In this document: positions 26,851 to 35,342 of the stretch, one piece after another
How positions within the stretch are numbered: position 1 is the stretch's first letter
Layout: the number at the start of each line of letters is the position of its first letter
Assembly: GCA_963556065.3 (NCBI GenBank)
Contig: CAUVYH020000005.1
Coordinates: 558,001 to 622,000 of the forward strand
DNA length: 64,000 nt
Direction of reading: 5' to 3'
Source of the DNA: JBAXTE01 sp963556065
Lineage (GTDB): Bacteria > Bacteroidota > Bacteroidia > Bacteroidales > WCHB1-69
Notes under the pieces: model-generated
Databases searched by the model: none
The model's input: the letters and a program-made list of their open reading frames with translations, nothing else
What the model was told of the DNA's origin: nothing
Position numbers and translations under genes: made by a program

Positions 26851-27798
26851 TTATCGGTGCATTCCCATAACATAAAATTGAAACAGTCCCATAAATTCCA
26901 TAATTAATGCGATACCCGAATGCAAAATCACACCACCCCAGATATGGCGAGTGGTATATGCTAAAACGCCCAAAATGTATCCGCCGAAAAAAGCGCTGAT
27001 TGTTTCAGCCAGAGGCTTCCCAAAGTGGAGGAAAACATACACCGAAACCATTGGGAGAATTGCTTCTTTTCCCATAATTGCGACCATGCCGATGACCAAA
27101 GCACCTCGAAACATCCATTCGGTCATGGCAAAATCCATCACGTATAACATCTCGAAGATAGCCGTACTCAGGTATGAAGACATTACGGCCAGAGATTCAA
27201 ACTGCCATGCCCGATATCGGGGATATGCACTGATAAAATCGGGCGTAAACGAGGCTAGAATTATTAAAGGAGCCACAATCAGTAACATTTTAAGATAAGT
27301 TTTGCCATTGCCGAAATTTCGGTTCACGCCATAAATTCCTTGTTGTTGCCGGTCGAATATCTTGCACATTACAATCAGTGGCAACGTGTAAACCAATAGA
27401 CATTTAATTTGAGTAGTAAGTTTTACCACATAAGTTCGTGTAAGTGGATCGTTGATAAACGAAAACCACTGAGCATTGAAACGAAATCCCGAAGTAAAAC
27501 TAATTAGGGCTAAAAACAGTAAAATTTTAGCCCAAAATTCCGGTGAAGAAAGTAGCTTCGTTTGCTTTTTAATAATCAACTTCGGAATAGCTACTGCAAA
27601 CCAAGCTACCGAGTAGTAAGCAAAAAAGCGAAGTATAACTACCGATTTGTAAGGGTGATGAATTAGTATGTTGCGTTCGAAATTTATAGAATAATTGATT
27701 GCGATTGCCGAAGCTACAAAAACTAACGTCCACAAATAGCTCGTCCACTCAAAATCATCAGCAATAAAATTTTTAAGTTGTAAAACAATTTTCTTCAT
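26851..27798 (-). CDS. CPBP-type intramembrane metalloprotease-like protein
   Basis: A roughly 315-residue polytopic membrane protein with about eight hydrophobic segments. The C-terminal half has the CPBP/CAAX-protease-like pattern: AMTEWMFRGALVIG (glutamate and arginine motif), VFLHFGKPLAETISAFFGGY (histidine motif) and WGGVILHSGIALIMEF (second histidine). The usual EE pair is reduced to TE, so catalytic status is uncertain. Such proteins process prenylated or membrane proteins, or act in bacteriocin self-immunity. The frame also opens at 27810 (four extra residues, MKNQ); I favour 27798 (MKKIVLQLK) but the choice is weak. It is a single gene facing the C1 peptidase. Confidence 0.75.
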   Translation of the reverse strand: MKKIVLQLKNFIADDFEWTSYLWTLVFVASAIAINYSINFERNILIHHPYKSVVILRFFAYYSVAWFAVAIPKLIIKKQTKLLSSPEFWAKILLFLALISFTSGFRFNAQWFSFINDPLTRTYVVKLTTQIKCLLVYTLPLIVMCKIFDRQQQGIYGVNRNFGNGKTYLKMLLIVAPLIILASFTPDFISAYPRYRAWQFESLAVMSSYLSTAIFEMLYVMDFAMTEWMFRGALVIGMVAIMGKEAILPMVSVYVFLHFGKPLAETISAFFGGYILGVLAYTTRHIWGGVILHSGIALIMEFMGLFQFYVMGMHR

Positions 27799-27810
27799 TT
27801 GATTTTTCAA

Positions 27811-28161
27811 TAGATAAATGCAATATTAAGGATAAAAAACAAAACTTTCCCAAAATATTCATTATCGTACAAGATCGCATTTGAATTTCGCTTGGTGTTT
27901 CTTCGTTTTTTGGAAGGGGAAGATATACGTTCTGGTATTTATTGCAATTGGTTGCACAAAGCCGATGAAAAGGGATGTGTGAAAAAATTAATATGCTGAA
28001 TAGCGCTGATTTGTATGCGATTATGTCCGGTTTTCATATTTGTCAAGTTCCATTGTTTTTTGTTATTTTTTAGTGGTAACTTTTATATTCAAACAAATTA
28101 TTATATATTTGTGTTACTAATTAAACAATTCTTTCATTTATAATTATTAAAAAAGCGAATT
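27811..28161. other. A/T-rich divergent spacer
   Basis: No gene seen. It carries the -7 box TATATTTG at 28104-28111 for the following plus-strand gene; nothing else stands out. Confidence 0.4.
28104..28111 (+). promoter_or_regulatory. -7 box for the exported hypothetical at 28162
   Basis: TATATTTG matches TAnnTTTG, 50 bases before ATG 28162. Confidence 0.45.
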
Positions 28162-28626
28162 ATGAAAAAAACGATGACTACTTTTGTATTTTTATTTTGC
28201 CTATTGGCCTCTGTTACCTTATCGGCGCAGACAACAAAAGAAGATCCAGTATATCTTGAGACCATTTCAAATTCAAGCAAAAGCATTAATTTTATTGCCG
28301 GAGTATATCCGAAAACACTAGTTTACAGTGCTGCAAACGAAAACACAAAACTCACTTTGCGGGTTCTTAACAATGCTACGGATTCTTATAAATGGAAAGA
28401 CTACAAAGTGTATATTATGCTTAAAGACAATACGTTGTTTTACAACTATACGACGAAAGCTGAGACGGGAGAATTCGCCTGTACTTACAGTGTCGAAGGA
28501 AATAAAGGATTTCACGATCAAACGGTTTGTTTCTCGAAAAAATTTGAGGTTGATGATATTAAGCAAATGTGGATTAGTTTTGCGGATGACACCTTTATTT
28601 CTTTAATTTATGTTCCGGGAAAATAA
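28162..28626 (+). CDS. Hypothetical exported protein, 154 residues
   Basis: I do not recognise this protein. Residues 1-23 form a signal peptide (MKKTMTTFVFLFCLLASVT then LSAQ). The mature part has alternating hydrophobic residues suggesting a beta-sandwich, with YIMLKDNTLFYNYTTKAETG and CTYSVEGNKGFHDQTVC; two cysteines could form a disulfide. It stands alone between the CPBP-type protease and the HisH-like gene and has its own promoter box. Secretion and a periplasmic place are supported; function is not. Confidence 0.65.
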   Translation: MKKTMTTFVFLFCLLASVTLSAQTTKEDPVYLETISNSSKSINFIAGVYPKTLVYSAANENTKLTLRVLNNATDSYKWKDYKVYIMLKDNTLFYNYTTKAETGEFACTYSVEGNKGFHDQTVCFSKKFEVDDIKQMWISFADDTFISLIYVPGK

Positions 28627-28729
28627 AAAAAGTATTTATTGAATGCTTTCTTTAGTTACCGATCTTGCGGCCTCAATTTAAGAAGATAAAGAAATACCGA
28701 TTAGCATAAATCAAGGCTAAGTTTTTTGT

Positions 28730-28737
28730 ACTTTTGT
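28730..28737 (+). promoter_or_regulatory. -7 box for the hisH2-hisF2 pair
   Basis: TACTTTTG matches TAnnTTTG, 70 bases before ATG 28808. Confidence 0.45.
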
Positions 28738-28807
28738 GGGATCATAATTTGTTTTCTAAGAATCCATGATGATTTTCGGAAAACACATTTAATTTGAGTA
28801 TAGCCAA

Positions 28808-29428
28808 ATGAATGCAAAAATTGTAATCGTCGATTACGGAATGGGTAATTTGAATTCGGTGAAACGGAAATTGAGTCGGATAAAAATAGATGCTCGGATA
28901 TCTTCCGATCCCTATGATATTGCTGCTGCGGACAAGTTAATCTTGCCCGGAGTGGGGCATTTTTCTACGGCCATGGAAAATCTTCGCAGCCTAAATCTCA
29001 TCGATTCCCTAAATGATTTTGCCGTTATTCGGAAAAAGCCCGTTTTAGGTATTTGTTTGGGAATGCAGTTGATGGCTCAGCGAAGCGAAGAAGGGAATGT
29101 AAATGGATTAGGCTGGTTTGATGCCGATGTTGTTCGGTTTAAAATTAAGGACAAGCTAAAATACAAAATTCCGCATATCGGATGGAATCAAATAATTATG
29201 ACCAAGTCCAGCATGCTAATGGCTGAAATAAATGAGAATGCCGAATTTTATTTTGTACATGCCTACCATTTTTTAAATCGGATTCAGGAAGATGTCTTAA
29301 ATACAACCGAATACGAATACTCGTTTACTTCGGCTATCGAAAAAGAAAATATTTTTGGTGTGCAATATCATCCCGAGAAGAGTCATGATGCCGGTGAACA
29401 ATTATTCAAAAATTTCTGCAATCTTTAA
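28808..29428 (+). CDS. HisH-type glutamine amidotransferase subunit
   Basis: A 206-residue class I glutaminase. The nucleophile is C83 in LGICLGMQLM, with the His-Glu pair in YHPEKSHD (H188, E190), and the N-terminus IVIVDYGMGNLNSV is typical of HisH. It hydrolyses glutamine and passes ammonia to a HisF-type partner. The partner 12 bases downstream lacks the histidine-pathway catalytic aspartate, and no other his genes are present, so it is probably the second HisH that serves surface-sugar amidation rather than histidine synthesis. That role is inferred. Confidence 0.85.
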   Translation: MNAKIVIVDYGMGNLNSVKRKLSRIKIDARISSDPYDIAAADKLILPGVGHFSTAMENLRSLNLIDSLNDFAVIRKKPVLGICLGMQLMAQRSEEGNVNGLGWFDADVVRFKIKDKLKYKIPHIGWNQIIMTKSSMLMAEINENAEFYFVHAYHFLNRIQEDVLNTTEYEYSFTSAIEKENIFGVQYHPEKSHDAGEQLFKNFCNL

Positions 29429-29440
29429 ATCTCCAAAACA

Positions 29441-30193
29441 ATGTTTAGACCACGGGTAATCCCAGTACTGCTGTTGAAAGGGCAAGGGCTGGTAAAATCA
29501 ATTCAATTTTCAAAACATCACTATATTGGCGATCCGATTAACGCGGTACGCATATTTAATGATTTGAAAGCAGACGAATTGGTTTTTCTTGATATTTTAG
29601 CAACGAAAGAGCAACGATTAATTTCGCTGGATTTTATAAAAAACGTGGGTGAGGAGGCAAATATGCCTTTTGCTGTGGGCGGTGGAATTAGAACCCTTGA
29701 CGATATTCGGGAAATAATCGCTGCTGGTGCCGAAAAGGTGGTTATTAATAGTTATGCAGCCGAAAACCCTTCATTTATTAGATTAGCCAGTGATTGTTTC
29801 GGCTCATCAACCATATCGGTATGTATTGATGTGAAGAAAAAAATGTTTGGAGGAGTTACGGTATGGTCTAATGGAGGAAGTAAAAACACAAAATGCACTC
29901 CTGTCGATTTTGCCCGAAGAATGGAAGAAGAGGGTGCGGGAGAACTCATTATCCAATCGATTGAGCGGGATGGAATGATGGATGGTTACGATATTGAACT
30001 TATAAAGTCGATTGCAAAGGCAGTAACCATTCCGGTAGTGGCACTAGGAGGAGCCGGGTCTGTTGCCGATTTAGCCGAAGGTTACCATGAAGGATATGCA
30101 AACGGATTAGCTGCCGGAAGCATGTTTGTGTATCAGGGGAAAAATCGAGGAGTACTGATTAATTATCCCGAAAAAAAAGAGCTATTATTCTGA
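29441..30193 (+). CDS. HisF2/WbuZ-type acetamidino modification protein
   Basis: A 250-residue (beta/alpha)8 barrel of the HisF family. The N-terminus reads RVIPVLLLKGQGLVKSIQF, where true HisF has a catalytic aspartate in CLDVKDG; here that position is leucine. IGDPINAVRIFNDLKADEL also matches WbuZ/AglZ-type proteins, which deliver ammonia for acetamidino groups on surface sugars together with HisH2 and a third protein (PseA/WbpG). The second HisF aspartate remains in VCIDVKKK. The third partner is not in this window. C-terminal phosphate-site motifs GGAGSVADL and GSMFV are kept. Confident on the subfamily; the pathway is inferred. Confidence 0.83.
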   Translation: MFRPRVIPVLLLKGQGLVKSIQFSKHHYIGDPINAVRIFNDLKADELVFLDILATKEQRLISLDFIKNVGEEANMPFAVGGGIRTLDDIREIIAAGAEKVVINSYAAENPSFIRLASDCFGSSTISVCIDVKKKMFGGVTVWSNGGSKNTKCTPVDFARRMEEEGAGELIIQSIERDGMMDGYDIELIKSIAKAVTIPVVALGGAGSVADLAEGYHEGYANGLAAGSMFVYQGKNRGVLINYPEKKELLF

Positions 30194-30243
30194 TTTGCAT
30201 AATTGGATGCTTAAAAATTGTGAGATTTTTAAAAAAAAATGTG

Positions 30244-30251
30244 TAAGTTTG
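30244..30251 (+). promoter_or_regulatory. -7 box for rex
   Basis: TAAGTTTG matches TAnnTTTG, 22 bases before ATG 30274. Confidence 0.5.
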
Positions 30252-30273
30252 AAGTTCATTTACAACACAATAT

Positions 30274-30927
30274 ATGCCCAATAAAAAACATTACATAGAA
30301 TCGTTGCCCCCAAAAACAGTGGAGCGGTTGAGCCAGTATCGGAGAGAACTATACCAGTTATCGGATGAAGGGAAAACCCATATATACTCGCACGAACTTG
30401 CAGCCATGCTAAATATTACTTCTGTACAAGTGCGACGAGATATTATGTTGTTGGGATATGCAGGCTCTTTGAGAAGAGGTTACGAAATAAAGTCATTAAT
30501 TGATTTCATCGGGAGTTTTATCGATACCAACATTCCGATGCGAATAGGATTAATCGGTGCCGGAAATTTGGGGACTGCAATCATGAACTACTTTAACGGT
30601 AAACGCACACAACTTAATATAGTAGCTTGCTTCGATATAAATCCGAACAAGGTGGGCACCGAAATTGAGAATGTTTTCTGTTATCATATTCATGATTTTT
30701 CAGAGATTGTTAAATCAAAGAATATTTCGATGGTGATACTTACAATTCCCAGTTCGGCTGCTCCGTCCACGGTAAAAATTATTATAGACTCGGGGATTAA
30801 AGGTGTCTTAAACTTCACTTCCATGCCGCTTCACCTTCCGGAAAATATCTATCTGGAGGAATATGACATGATTACTTCAATGGAGAAAGTTGCTTATTTT
30901 GCTAAACTTAACCTGAACTCTAAATAA
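30274..30927 (+). CDS. rex: Redox-sensing transcriptional repressor Rex
   Basis: A 217-residue NADH/NAD+ sensor that binds operator DNA when NADH is low and controls fermentation and respiration genes. The N-terminal winged helix (about 15-80) reads KTVERLSQYRRELYQL, with SVQVRRDIMLLGYAGS as recognition helix; the C-terminal Rossmann domain has GLIGAGNLGTAIMNY. The tail SMEKVAYFAKLN forms the domain-swap helix. A short non-coding gap separates it from hisF2 and a GTG-started ribF-like gene lies 37 bases downstream. No obvious Rex operator was seen in the window by eye. Confidence 0.93.
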   Translation: MPNKKHYIESLPPKTVERLSQYRRELYQLSDEGKTHIYSHELAAMLNITSVQVRRDIMLLGYAGSLRRGYEIKSLIDFIGSFIDTNIPMRIGLIGAGNLGTAIMNYFNGKRTQLNIVACFDINPNKVGTEIENVFCYHIHDFSEIVKSKNISMVILTIPSSAAPSTVKIIIDSGIKGVLNFTSMPLHLPENIYLEEYDMITSMEKVAYFAKLNLNSK

Positions 30928-30964
30928 TCGATATCCAATATTAATCGCTCTAAATGAAATTATT

Positions 30965-31858
30965 GTGAATATTTTTGAAGGGGTACCCAAAAATCAGATA
31001 TTTAATAAGGCCGTTGTTACTGTGGGCATGTACGACGGGGTGCATTTAGCTCACAAGTTAATTCTTCAGCGTGTATGTAAATCGGCAAATGCGATCGGAG
31101 GGGAATCCGTGCTTATCACTTTTGATCCACATCCTCGTGCAGTGCTTTACCCCGAAGAGAAAATTGCGATGCTCACTTTACGTGAAGAGAAAATTGCATT
31201 GCTTGAATCTATAGGAATAGATGCGGTAATTTTTATTCCGTTTAGCCTTGAATTCTCTAAAATGAGCTCTTATGAATTTGTAAAGACCATTATCGTAGAT
31301 GCTATTCATGCGCAAAAAATCATAGTGGGGTATAACCATTATTTCGGGCACAACCGCGAAGGAAATTTAGCCCATCTTTCGATGTTGGGAAAGCAATTCG
31401 GTTTTGAAGTAGAAGAAATCCCGGAACAAGATATTCAAAATGAATCGGTAAGCTCTTCAAAAATCAGAAATGCTTTGGCTGAAGGCGATATGATGAAAGC
31501 AAATGCATATCTGGATTATGAGTACCAAATTTCGGTTGAGCTCAAAGAGGGGGAAACTCTTTTTTCGTCCATTGGCTATGAAGGCTGGAATACAGTCGTT
31601 GATGAGCATAAACTTATCCCTGTTGAAGGACTTTATTTTGTGAACGTAAGAATCGATCAAATGCTTTATAAAGGAGCTGCATGGATTAACTGCAGTACAA
31701 AAGCCATTCAGATACTTATTATGGATTATCACCCTGAAAGCAGTGGAGTAAAAGCAACTCTTATATTTAAACATTTGGTTTGTTTGTGCAGCACAAACAC
31801 ATTAACCGAATCAATTAAAAAATCGGTGGCTGCTCTTATTTTTCAGGCAAACCCTTAG
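30965..31858 (+). CDS. ribF: RibF-like FAD synthetase with degenerate riboflavin-kinase domain
   Basis: A 297-residue protein. The N-terminal half is a normal FAD synthetase (nucleotidyltransferase): GMYDGVHLAHK, FDPHPRAVLYP, VGYNHYFGHNREGN and SSSKIRNAL. The C-terminal half keeps the riboflavin-kinase fold outline (PVEGLYFVNV, MLYKGAAWINC, ILIMDYHPES) but lacks the PTAN motif and has AIQILIMDY where the catalytic glutamate is expected. It may make FAD but not FMN, or be regulatory. The start is GTG 30965: an ATG at 30955 would terminate after four codons, and the family starts about 20 residues before GxxDGVH. Its 3' end overlaps tcdA by 23 bases. Confidence 0.82.
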   Translation: MNIFEGVPKNQIFNKAVVTVGMYDGVHLAHKLILQRVCKSANAIGGESVLITFDPHPRAVLYPEEKIAMLTLREEKIALLESIGIDAVIFIPFSLEFSKMSSYEFVKTIIVDAIHAQKIIVGYNHYFGHNREGNLAHLSMLGKQFGFEVEEIPEQDIQNESVSSSKIRNALAEGDMMKANAYLDYEYQISVELKEGETLFSSIGYEGWNTVVDEHKLIPVEGLYFVNVRIDQMLYKGAAWINCSTKAIQILIMDYHPESSGVKATLIFKHLVCLCSTNTLTESIKKSVAALIFQANP

Positions 31859-32579
31859 TAGAGTCGGTTAATAAATCGCGAATCACCACCGATGCGGCAT
31901 AGCATCCAAACATAGCGGGCATATACGAAATAGTTCCTACAGTGGTTAACTTGTTTTGTTCTTGTACTTCGTTTAGCTTTATGGAATGTTTTGGTACTAC
32001 TTCCAATGAATATACCGCCTTAAATCCGCTTCTTACCCCCAGTTTATGAAGCCTTTTGCGAATCATAAACGCCAGTTTGCATTGAGTGGTGTTTTCAATT
32101 GCCTCAACGGCTATTTTGGAAGGATCTAATTTTCCTCCGGCACCCATGGCACTTACCAACCGCTGGTGGTGTTGCAAAGCGGTATAAATAAAATACACCT
32201 TAGGGGAAATGGTATCTATGGCATCTACAACATAGTCGAAAAAAGAGTTGTTGAAAATATGATCGATTTTATCATCCTTTAAGTACTCCTGAATCGTATG
32301 AAGTTTTATTTGAGGGTTGATGTCCCGTAGTCGCTGTTCCATAAGTTCGGATTTTGCCTGCCCAATGGTACTTGTTAGAGCAATAAGCTGACGATTGAGA
32401 TTTGTAGAAGAAACAGTATCGGCATCTATAATCGTAAGTTCACCGATACCGGCTCTGCAAAGCATTTCAGCCGCATAAGCTCCAACACCTCCCAAGCCTG
32501 CAACTAATACATGAGCATTCTGAAGCTTAGATGTCCCCAGTTCTCCGATAAGTAGTTGTGTACGTTGATCCCAACTCAT
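31836..32579 (-). CDS. tcdA: tRNA threonylcarbamoyladenosine dehydratase
   Basis: A 247-residue E1-like enzyme (formerly CsdL/YgdL) that ATP-dependently cyclises t6A to ct6A at position 37 of ANN-decoding tRNAs. The nucleotide-binding site is GLGGVGAYAAEMLCRAG followed by ELTIIDADTVSSTNLNRQL; VDAIDTISPKVYFI and AMGAGGKLDPSKI are typical. It is at the usual length. The start overlaps the stop of the TatD gene by one base (ATGA-type coupling), and its stop lies within the convergent ribF-like gene. Confidence 0.93.
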   Translation of the reverse strand: MSWDQRTQLLIGELGTSKLQNAHVLVAGLGGVGAYAAEMLCRAGIGELTIIDADTVSSTNLNRQLIALTSTIGQAKSELMEQRLRDINPQIKLHTIQEYLKDDKIDHIFNNSFFDYVVDAIDTISPKVYFIYTALQHHQRLVSAMGAGGKLDPSKIAVEAIENTTQCKLAFMIRKRLHKLGVRSGFKAVYSLEVVPKHSIKLNEVQEQNKLTTVGTISYMPAMFGCYAASVVIRDLLTDSTKGLPEK

Positions 32580-33238
32580 TATTTAAAAAGAACTCTTGCG
32601 TTTTCGGCAATTTTTTGTCGGAGTTGTTCTATTGAAATTTTACGGAGACAGGCTGCCGTGGTATAAATATCCCGAATATCAATATCTTCTTCATCCGTTT
32701 CCAGAAAGATACTTTTCATAGGAATAAGCGGGAATACCTGAGCCGCCTTAGATTCGTCATTAAGCAACGCTTTTCCGAACGAAAGATAAAATCCCATTTT
32801 TATCATTTGGTCGGCGGTTTGTTTGTTTGCATTAAATCCGTGAATCACCCATGGCATTTTGAATTTACCCGTTTTACGAATTTCCTGGATGTCGGAATAT
32901 GCTTTTACACAATGAATAATCATCGGTTTTTTATAATACTCCGAAACTGTAATTTGAGCTCTAAAATACTTTTCTTGTAATTCAAAAGAAGTTCCAATAA
33001 CCCGATCGAGACCTGATTCGCCCACAGCTAATGTCTGTGGCAACGATGCAGCCTGCATGAGTAACGCTAACGACTCGTTGAGCGGATGCTGTTCGATATG
33101 CCATGGATGAATGCCGAAACTATAATACTTACCCTGTTCGGGAGCCGTATGATAGTCGGAGCTGATTAATGCAATAGTATCGGGATGAGTGGTATTTTGA
33201 TGGGTGTGAATATCGATAAATGGATCGTTGGAAAACAT
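32579..33238 (-). CDS. tatD: TatD-family metal-dependent hydrolase
   Basis: A 219-residue TIM-barrel hydrolase, related to the TatD DNases. Metal ligands are visible in FIDIHTHQNT, GESGLDR, the histidine in IIHCVKAYSD, VIHGFNA and the aspartate in LETDEEDIDI. It is shorter than canonical TatD (about 260), with a smaller N-terminal part, as in the Bacteroidota forms. It is the first gene of the tatD-tcdA pair, expressed from the -7 box at 33315-33322. Exact substrate is not known for this subgroup. Confidence 0.86.
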   Translation of the reverse strand: MFSNDPFIDIHTHQNTTHPDTIALISSDYHTAPEQGKYYSFGIHPWHIEQHPLNESLALLMQAASLPQTLAVGESGLDRVIGTSFELQEKYFRAQITVSEYYKKPMIIHCVKAYSDIQEIRKTGKFKMPWVIHGFNANKQTADQMIKMGFYLSFGKALLNDESKAAQVFPLIPMKSIFLETDEEDIDIRDIYTTAACLRKISIEQLRQKIAENARVLFK

Positions 33239-33314
33239 TGTTTTTTTATAAATAATATGTTTAAAGCTGTTTTTTAATAGAATTCTTAATTTTTATAAAC
33301 GAATTAATCAAATG

Positions 33315-33322
33315 CAAAAATA
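33315..33322 (-). promoter_or_regulatory. -7 box for tatD-tcdA
   Basis: Minus-strand TATTTTTG followed by C matches TAnnTTTG, about 77 bases before ATG 33238. Confidence 0.4.
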
Positions 33323-33489
33323 AAAAACTTTTTCATTGATTTTTTAAAGTTTGAAATTATCTTAAAAAAAAGATTCTATACCAAGTTGTTGGAAATTAAA
33401 TGACAATGGGGTTCGATCATTTTATGAAATGTAAAACAACCATTGGATTCTTCGTAATTTGCATTTGAGGAAACTTAATCTGCTTGGAT

Positions 33490-34206
33490 TTACTCAAACT
33501 TGACTCGTTTAATTCGGTTCATATTACGGAGAATAATTGCTTGCTTGTGAATCACAAAAGGGGAGGGTCTGTTTGGGAAATAGATTCTTGGATTTGGGTA
33601 ACAGGCAGTAATTAATGAGGCTTCATTTTTAGAGAGTTTAGATGCACTTTTATGAAAATAGAATTGGGCAGCGGCTTCGGCACCATATGTGCCATCACCC
33701 ATTTCAATAACATTCAGGTAAACTTCCATAATCCGTTTTTTGGACCAGCAGGTTTCAATCAGCAGGGTAAAATAAGCTTCAAGCCCTTTTCGTACCCATG
33801 ATCGCTCAGGCCATAGAAAGACGTTCTTTGCTACTTGCTGAGAGATGGTACTGCCTCCGCGAACCGATTTTCCGGACATGTTTTTTTCCATTGCATTTTC
33901 AATGGCATCGAAATCAAAACCACTGTGATTCATAAAGTTAGCATCTTCTCCTCCAACAGCAGCGGTAACCATATACGGAGAAATGCTGTCCAGCGGCATC
34001 CATTTCTTATCGATTTTGCTGCCTTCACTCATCTTTCTAATTACCATAAGCGGAGTAATGGGCGGATTAACCCATCGATATAAAATAGTGACCGCAATAG
34101 ATAGGATAAACAACGATAAAAGAATATACCCGCTTATGCGTATCCCCTTTTTTAACCATCGGTTTTTTGATGATTTCGAGGACGATTTTTTCTTATTTTG
34201 AGCCAT
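33490..34206 (-). CDS. mtgA: Monofunctional peptidoglycan transglycosylase
   Basis: A 238-residue family-51 glycosyltransferase that polymerises lipid II into glycan strands at the periplasmic membrane face. After a basic N-terminus and one membrane anchor (ISGYILLSLFILSIAVTIL), the catalytic glutamate motif appears as GGEDANFMNHSGFD, followed by GGSTISQQVAKNVFLWPERS and KKRIMEVYLNVIEMG. The transpeptidase domain of class A PBPs is absent. The open frame extends to a TTG at 34227, but that TTG lies in the promoter box, so ATG 34206 (MAQNKKKSS) is the start. It faces away from bamD. Confidence 0.93.
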   Translation of the reverse strand: MAQNKKKSSSKSSKNRWLKKGIRISGYILLSLFILSIAVTILYRWVNPPITPLMVIRKMSEGSKIDKKWMPLDSISPYMVTAAVGGEDANFMNHSGFDFDAIENAMEKNMSGKSVRGGSTISQQVAKNVFLWPERSWVRKGLEAYFTLLIETCWSKKRIMEVYLNVIEMGDGTYGAEAAAQFYFHKSASKLSKNEASLITACYPNPRIYFPNRPSPFVIHKQAIILRNMNRIKRVKFE

Positions 34207-34224
34207 ACAAAATCCTCTTTTTTG

Positions 34225-34232
34225 CAAAATTA
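34225..34232 (-). promoter_or_regulatory. -7 box that fixes the mtgA start
   Basis: Minus-strand TAATTTTG followed by C. The upstream TTG start is inside it, so ATG 34206 is favoured. Confidence 0.55.
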
Positions 34233-34511
34233 ACCTATTTTATTAAACAAGCAATTGGTTAGGTCCGTTCTTTTAACTTTTATTCGAAGTTTGCTTAAGC
34301 ATGATTAATACATATAATTGTAGTGTATGATATGTAATACAATAAAACTACCTTAATAAGTTCTTTCAATTTTTATGATCGGTCTGTTTTGTAAAGAGGT
34401 TTGTGCTATTTTATGAGAAAGCTTGATGAATTTGAAATAAAAATTTGAAAGATTATACTTTAATCCATCGAATCTCGTTATGAAAATCAATAAACGGATT
34501 AAAAAAAATTG

Positions 34512-34519
34512 TAATTTTG
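34512..34519 (+). promoter_or_regulatory. -7 box ending four bases before the bamD ATG
   Basis: TAATTTTG followed by C; the ATG at 34524 begins four bases after the box, so transcription from it would give a leaderless or nearly leaderless bamD mRNA. Confidence 0.5.
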
Positions 34520-34523
34520 CACG

Positions 34524-35327
34524 ATGCAACAGAAAAAACTAATCATTATTATCTTCTTATTTGCTGCTTCATTTGTAGGCTGTAATAAATATCAAAAGAT
34601 ACTTAAAAAAGCCGACAAAGAGACCAAGTACAATACCGCAATGGAACTCTATCAAAAGGAGGATTTCATTACTTGTTTACAGTTTTTAGATGAAATAATT
34701 CCATTGTATCGAGGTACCGAAAAATCACAAAAGTTGTATTATATGTACCCAAACTGCTATTATAAAAATGGGGATTATATTATGGCTGCATACCATTTTA
34801 AAAATTTTGTGAAGCTATTTCCAAATGCACCTGAAGTAGAAGAGGCCTATTTTTTAAGTGCGTATTGTGCTTACCTCGATTCGCCGGAAGCCAGTTTGGA
34901 ACAAAGCAGTACTTCAATCGCGATAGAGGAGTTACAAGCATTTGTGAACAAATTTCCGCAAAGCAAGAAGGTTGAGCAGTGCAATCAACTGATGGACGAA
35001 TTACGTCAGAAATTGGCCAAAAAAGAGATTGATATTGCGCTTACCTATTTTTATATTGAAAGCTATCAGGCGGCTCATATTTCATTTGCAAATGTTCTTA
35101 AAGAATATCCCGATACAAAATATCGCGAAATGGTGATGGAATATATGGTGAAAAATATGTATCTTTACGCTCAGAATAGTATTGATCAGAAAAAAGAAGA
35201 GCGATATCGTTTGTGCGTGGATTTGGCAAACCAGTTTCTATCTACTTACCCGCAATCAGCTATTCGTAAAGAAATAGAGAATTATATAAAATTATCGAAT
35301 AACAAATTGTTAACCTATCAGCATTAA
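34524..35327 (+). CDS. bamD: Outer membrane assembly factor BamD
   Basis: A 267-residue lipoprotein of the BAM complex that helps insert beta-barrel proteins in the outer membrane. The signal ends in a lipobox-like FVGCNKY. The mature part is a string of TPR-like helices: YNTAMELYQKEDFITCLQFL, NGDYIMAAYHFKNFVKLFPNA, and SIAIEELQAFVNKFPQSKK. Length matches Bacteroidota BamD. It opens the conserved cluster bamD-rpoZ-coaBC-DUF4835-recN, with short gaps. The promoter box lies directly before the ATG. Confidence 0.92.
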   Translation: MQQKKLIIIIFLFAASFVGCNKYQKILKKADKETKYNTAMELYQKEDFITCLQFLDEIIPLYRGTEKSQKLYYMYPNCYYKNGDYIMAAYHFKNFVKLFPNAPEVEEAYFLSAYCAYLDSPEASLEQSSTSIAIEELQAFVNKFPQSKKVEQCNQLMDELRQKLAKKEIDIALTYFYIESYQAAHISFANVLKEYPDTKYREMVMEYMVKNMYLYAQNSIDQKKEERYRLCVDLANQFLSTYPQSAIRKEIENYIKLSNNKLLTYQH

Positions 35328-35342
35328 TTTTTAATTGGAACA

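Larger units (their letters stand above)
34207..34523. other. Divergent promoter region between mtgA and bamD
   Basis: No gene seen in these 317 A/T-rich bases. It contains the -7 boxes of mtgA and bamD (listed separately). Confidence 0.5.

Noticed and set aside
26851..27798. Abortive-infection defence gene
   Set aside because: The CPBP-type family is sometimes named abortive infection protein, but there is no defence context here; membrane proteolysis is the safer reading.
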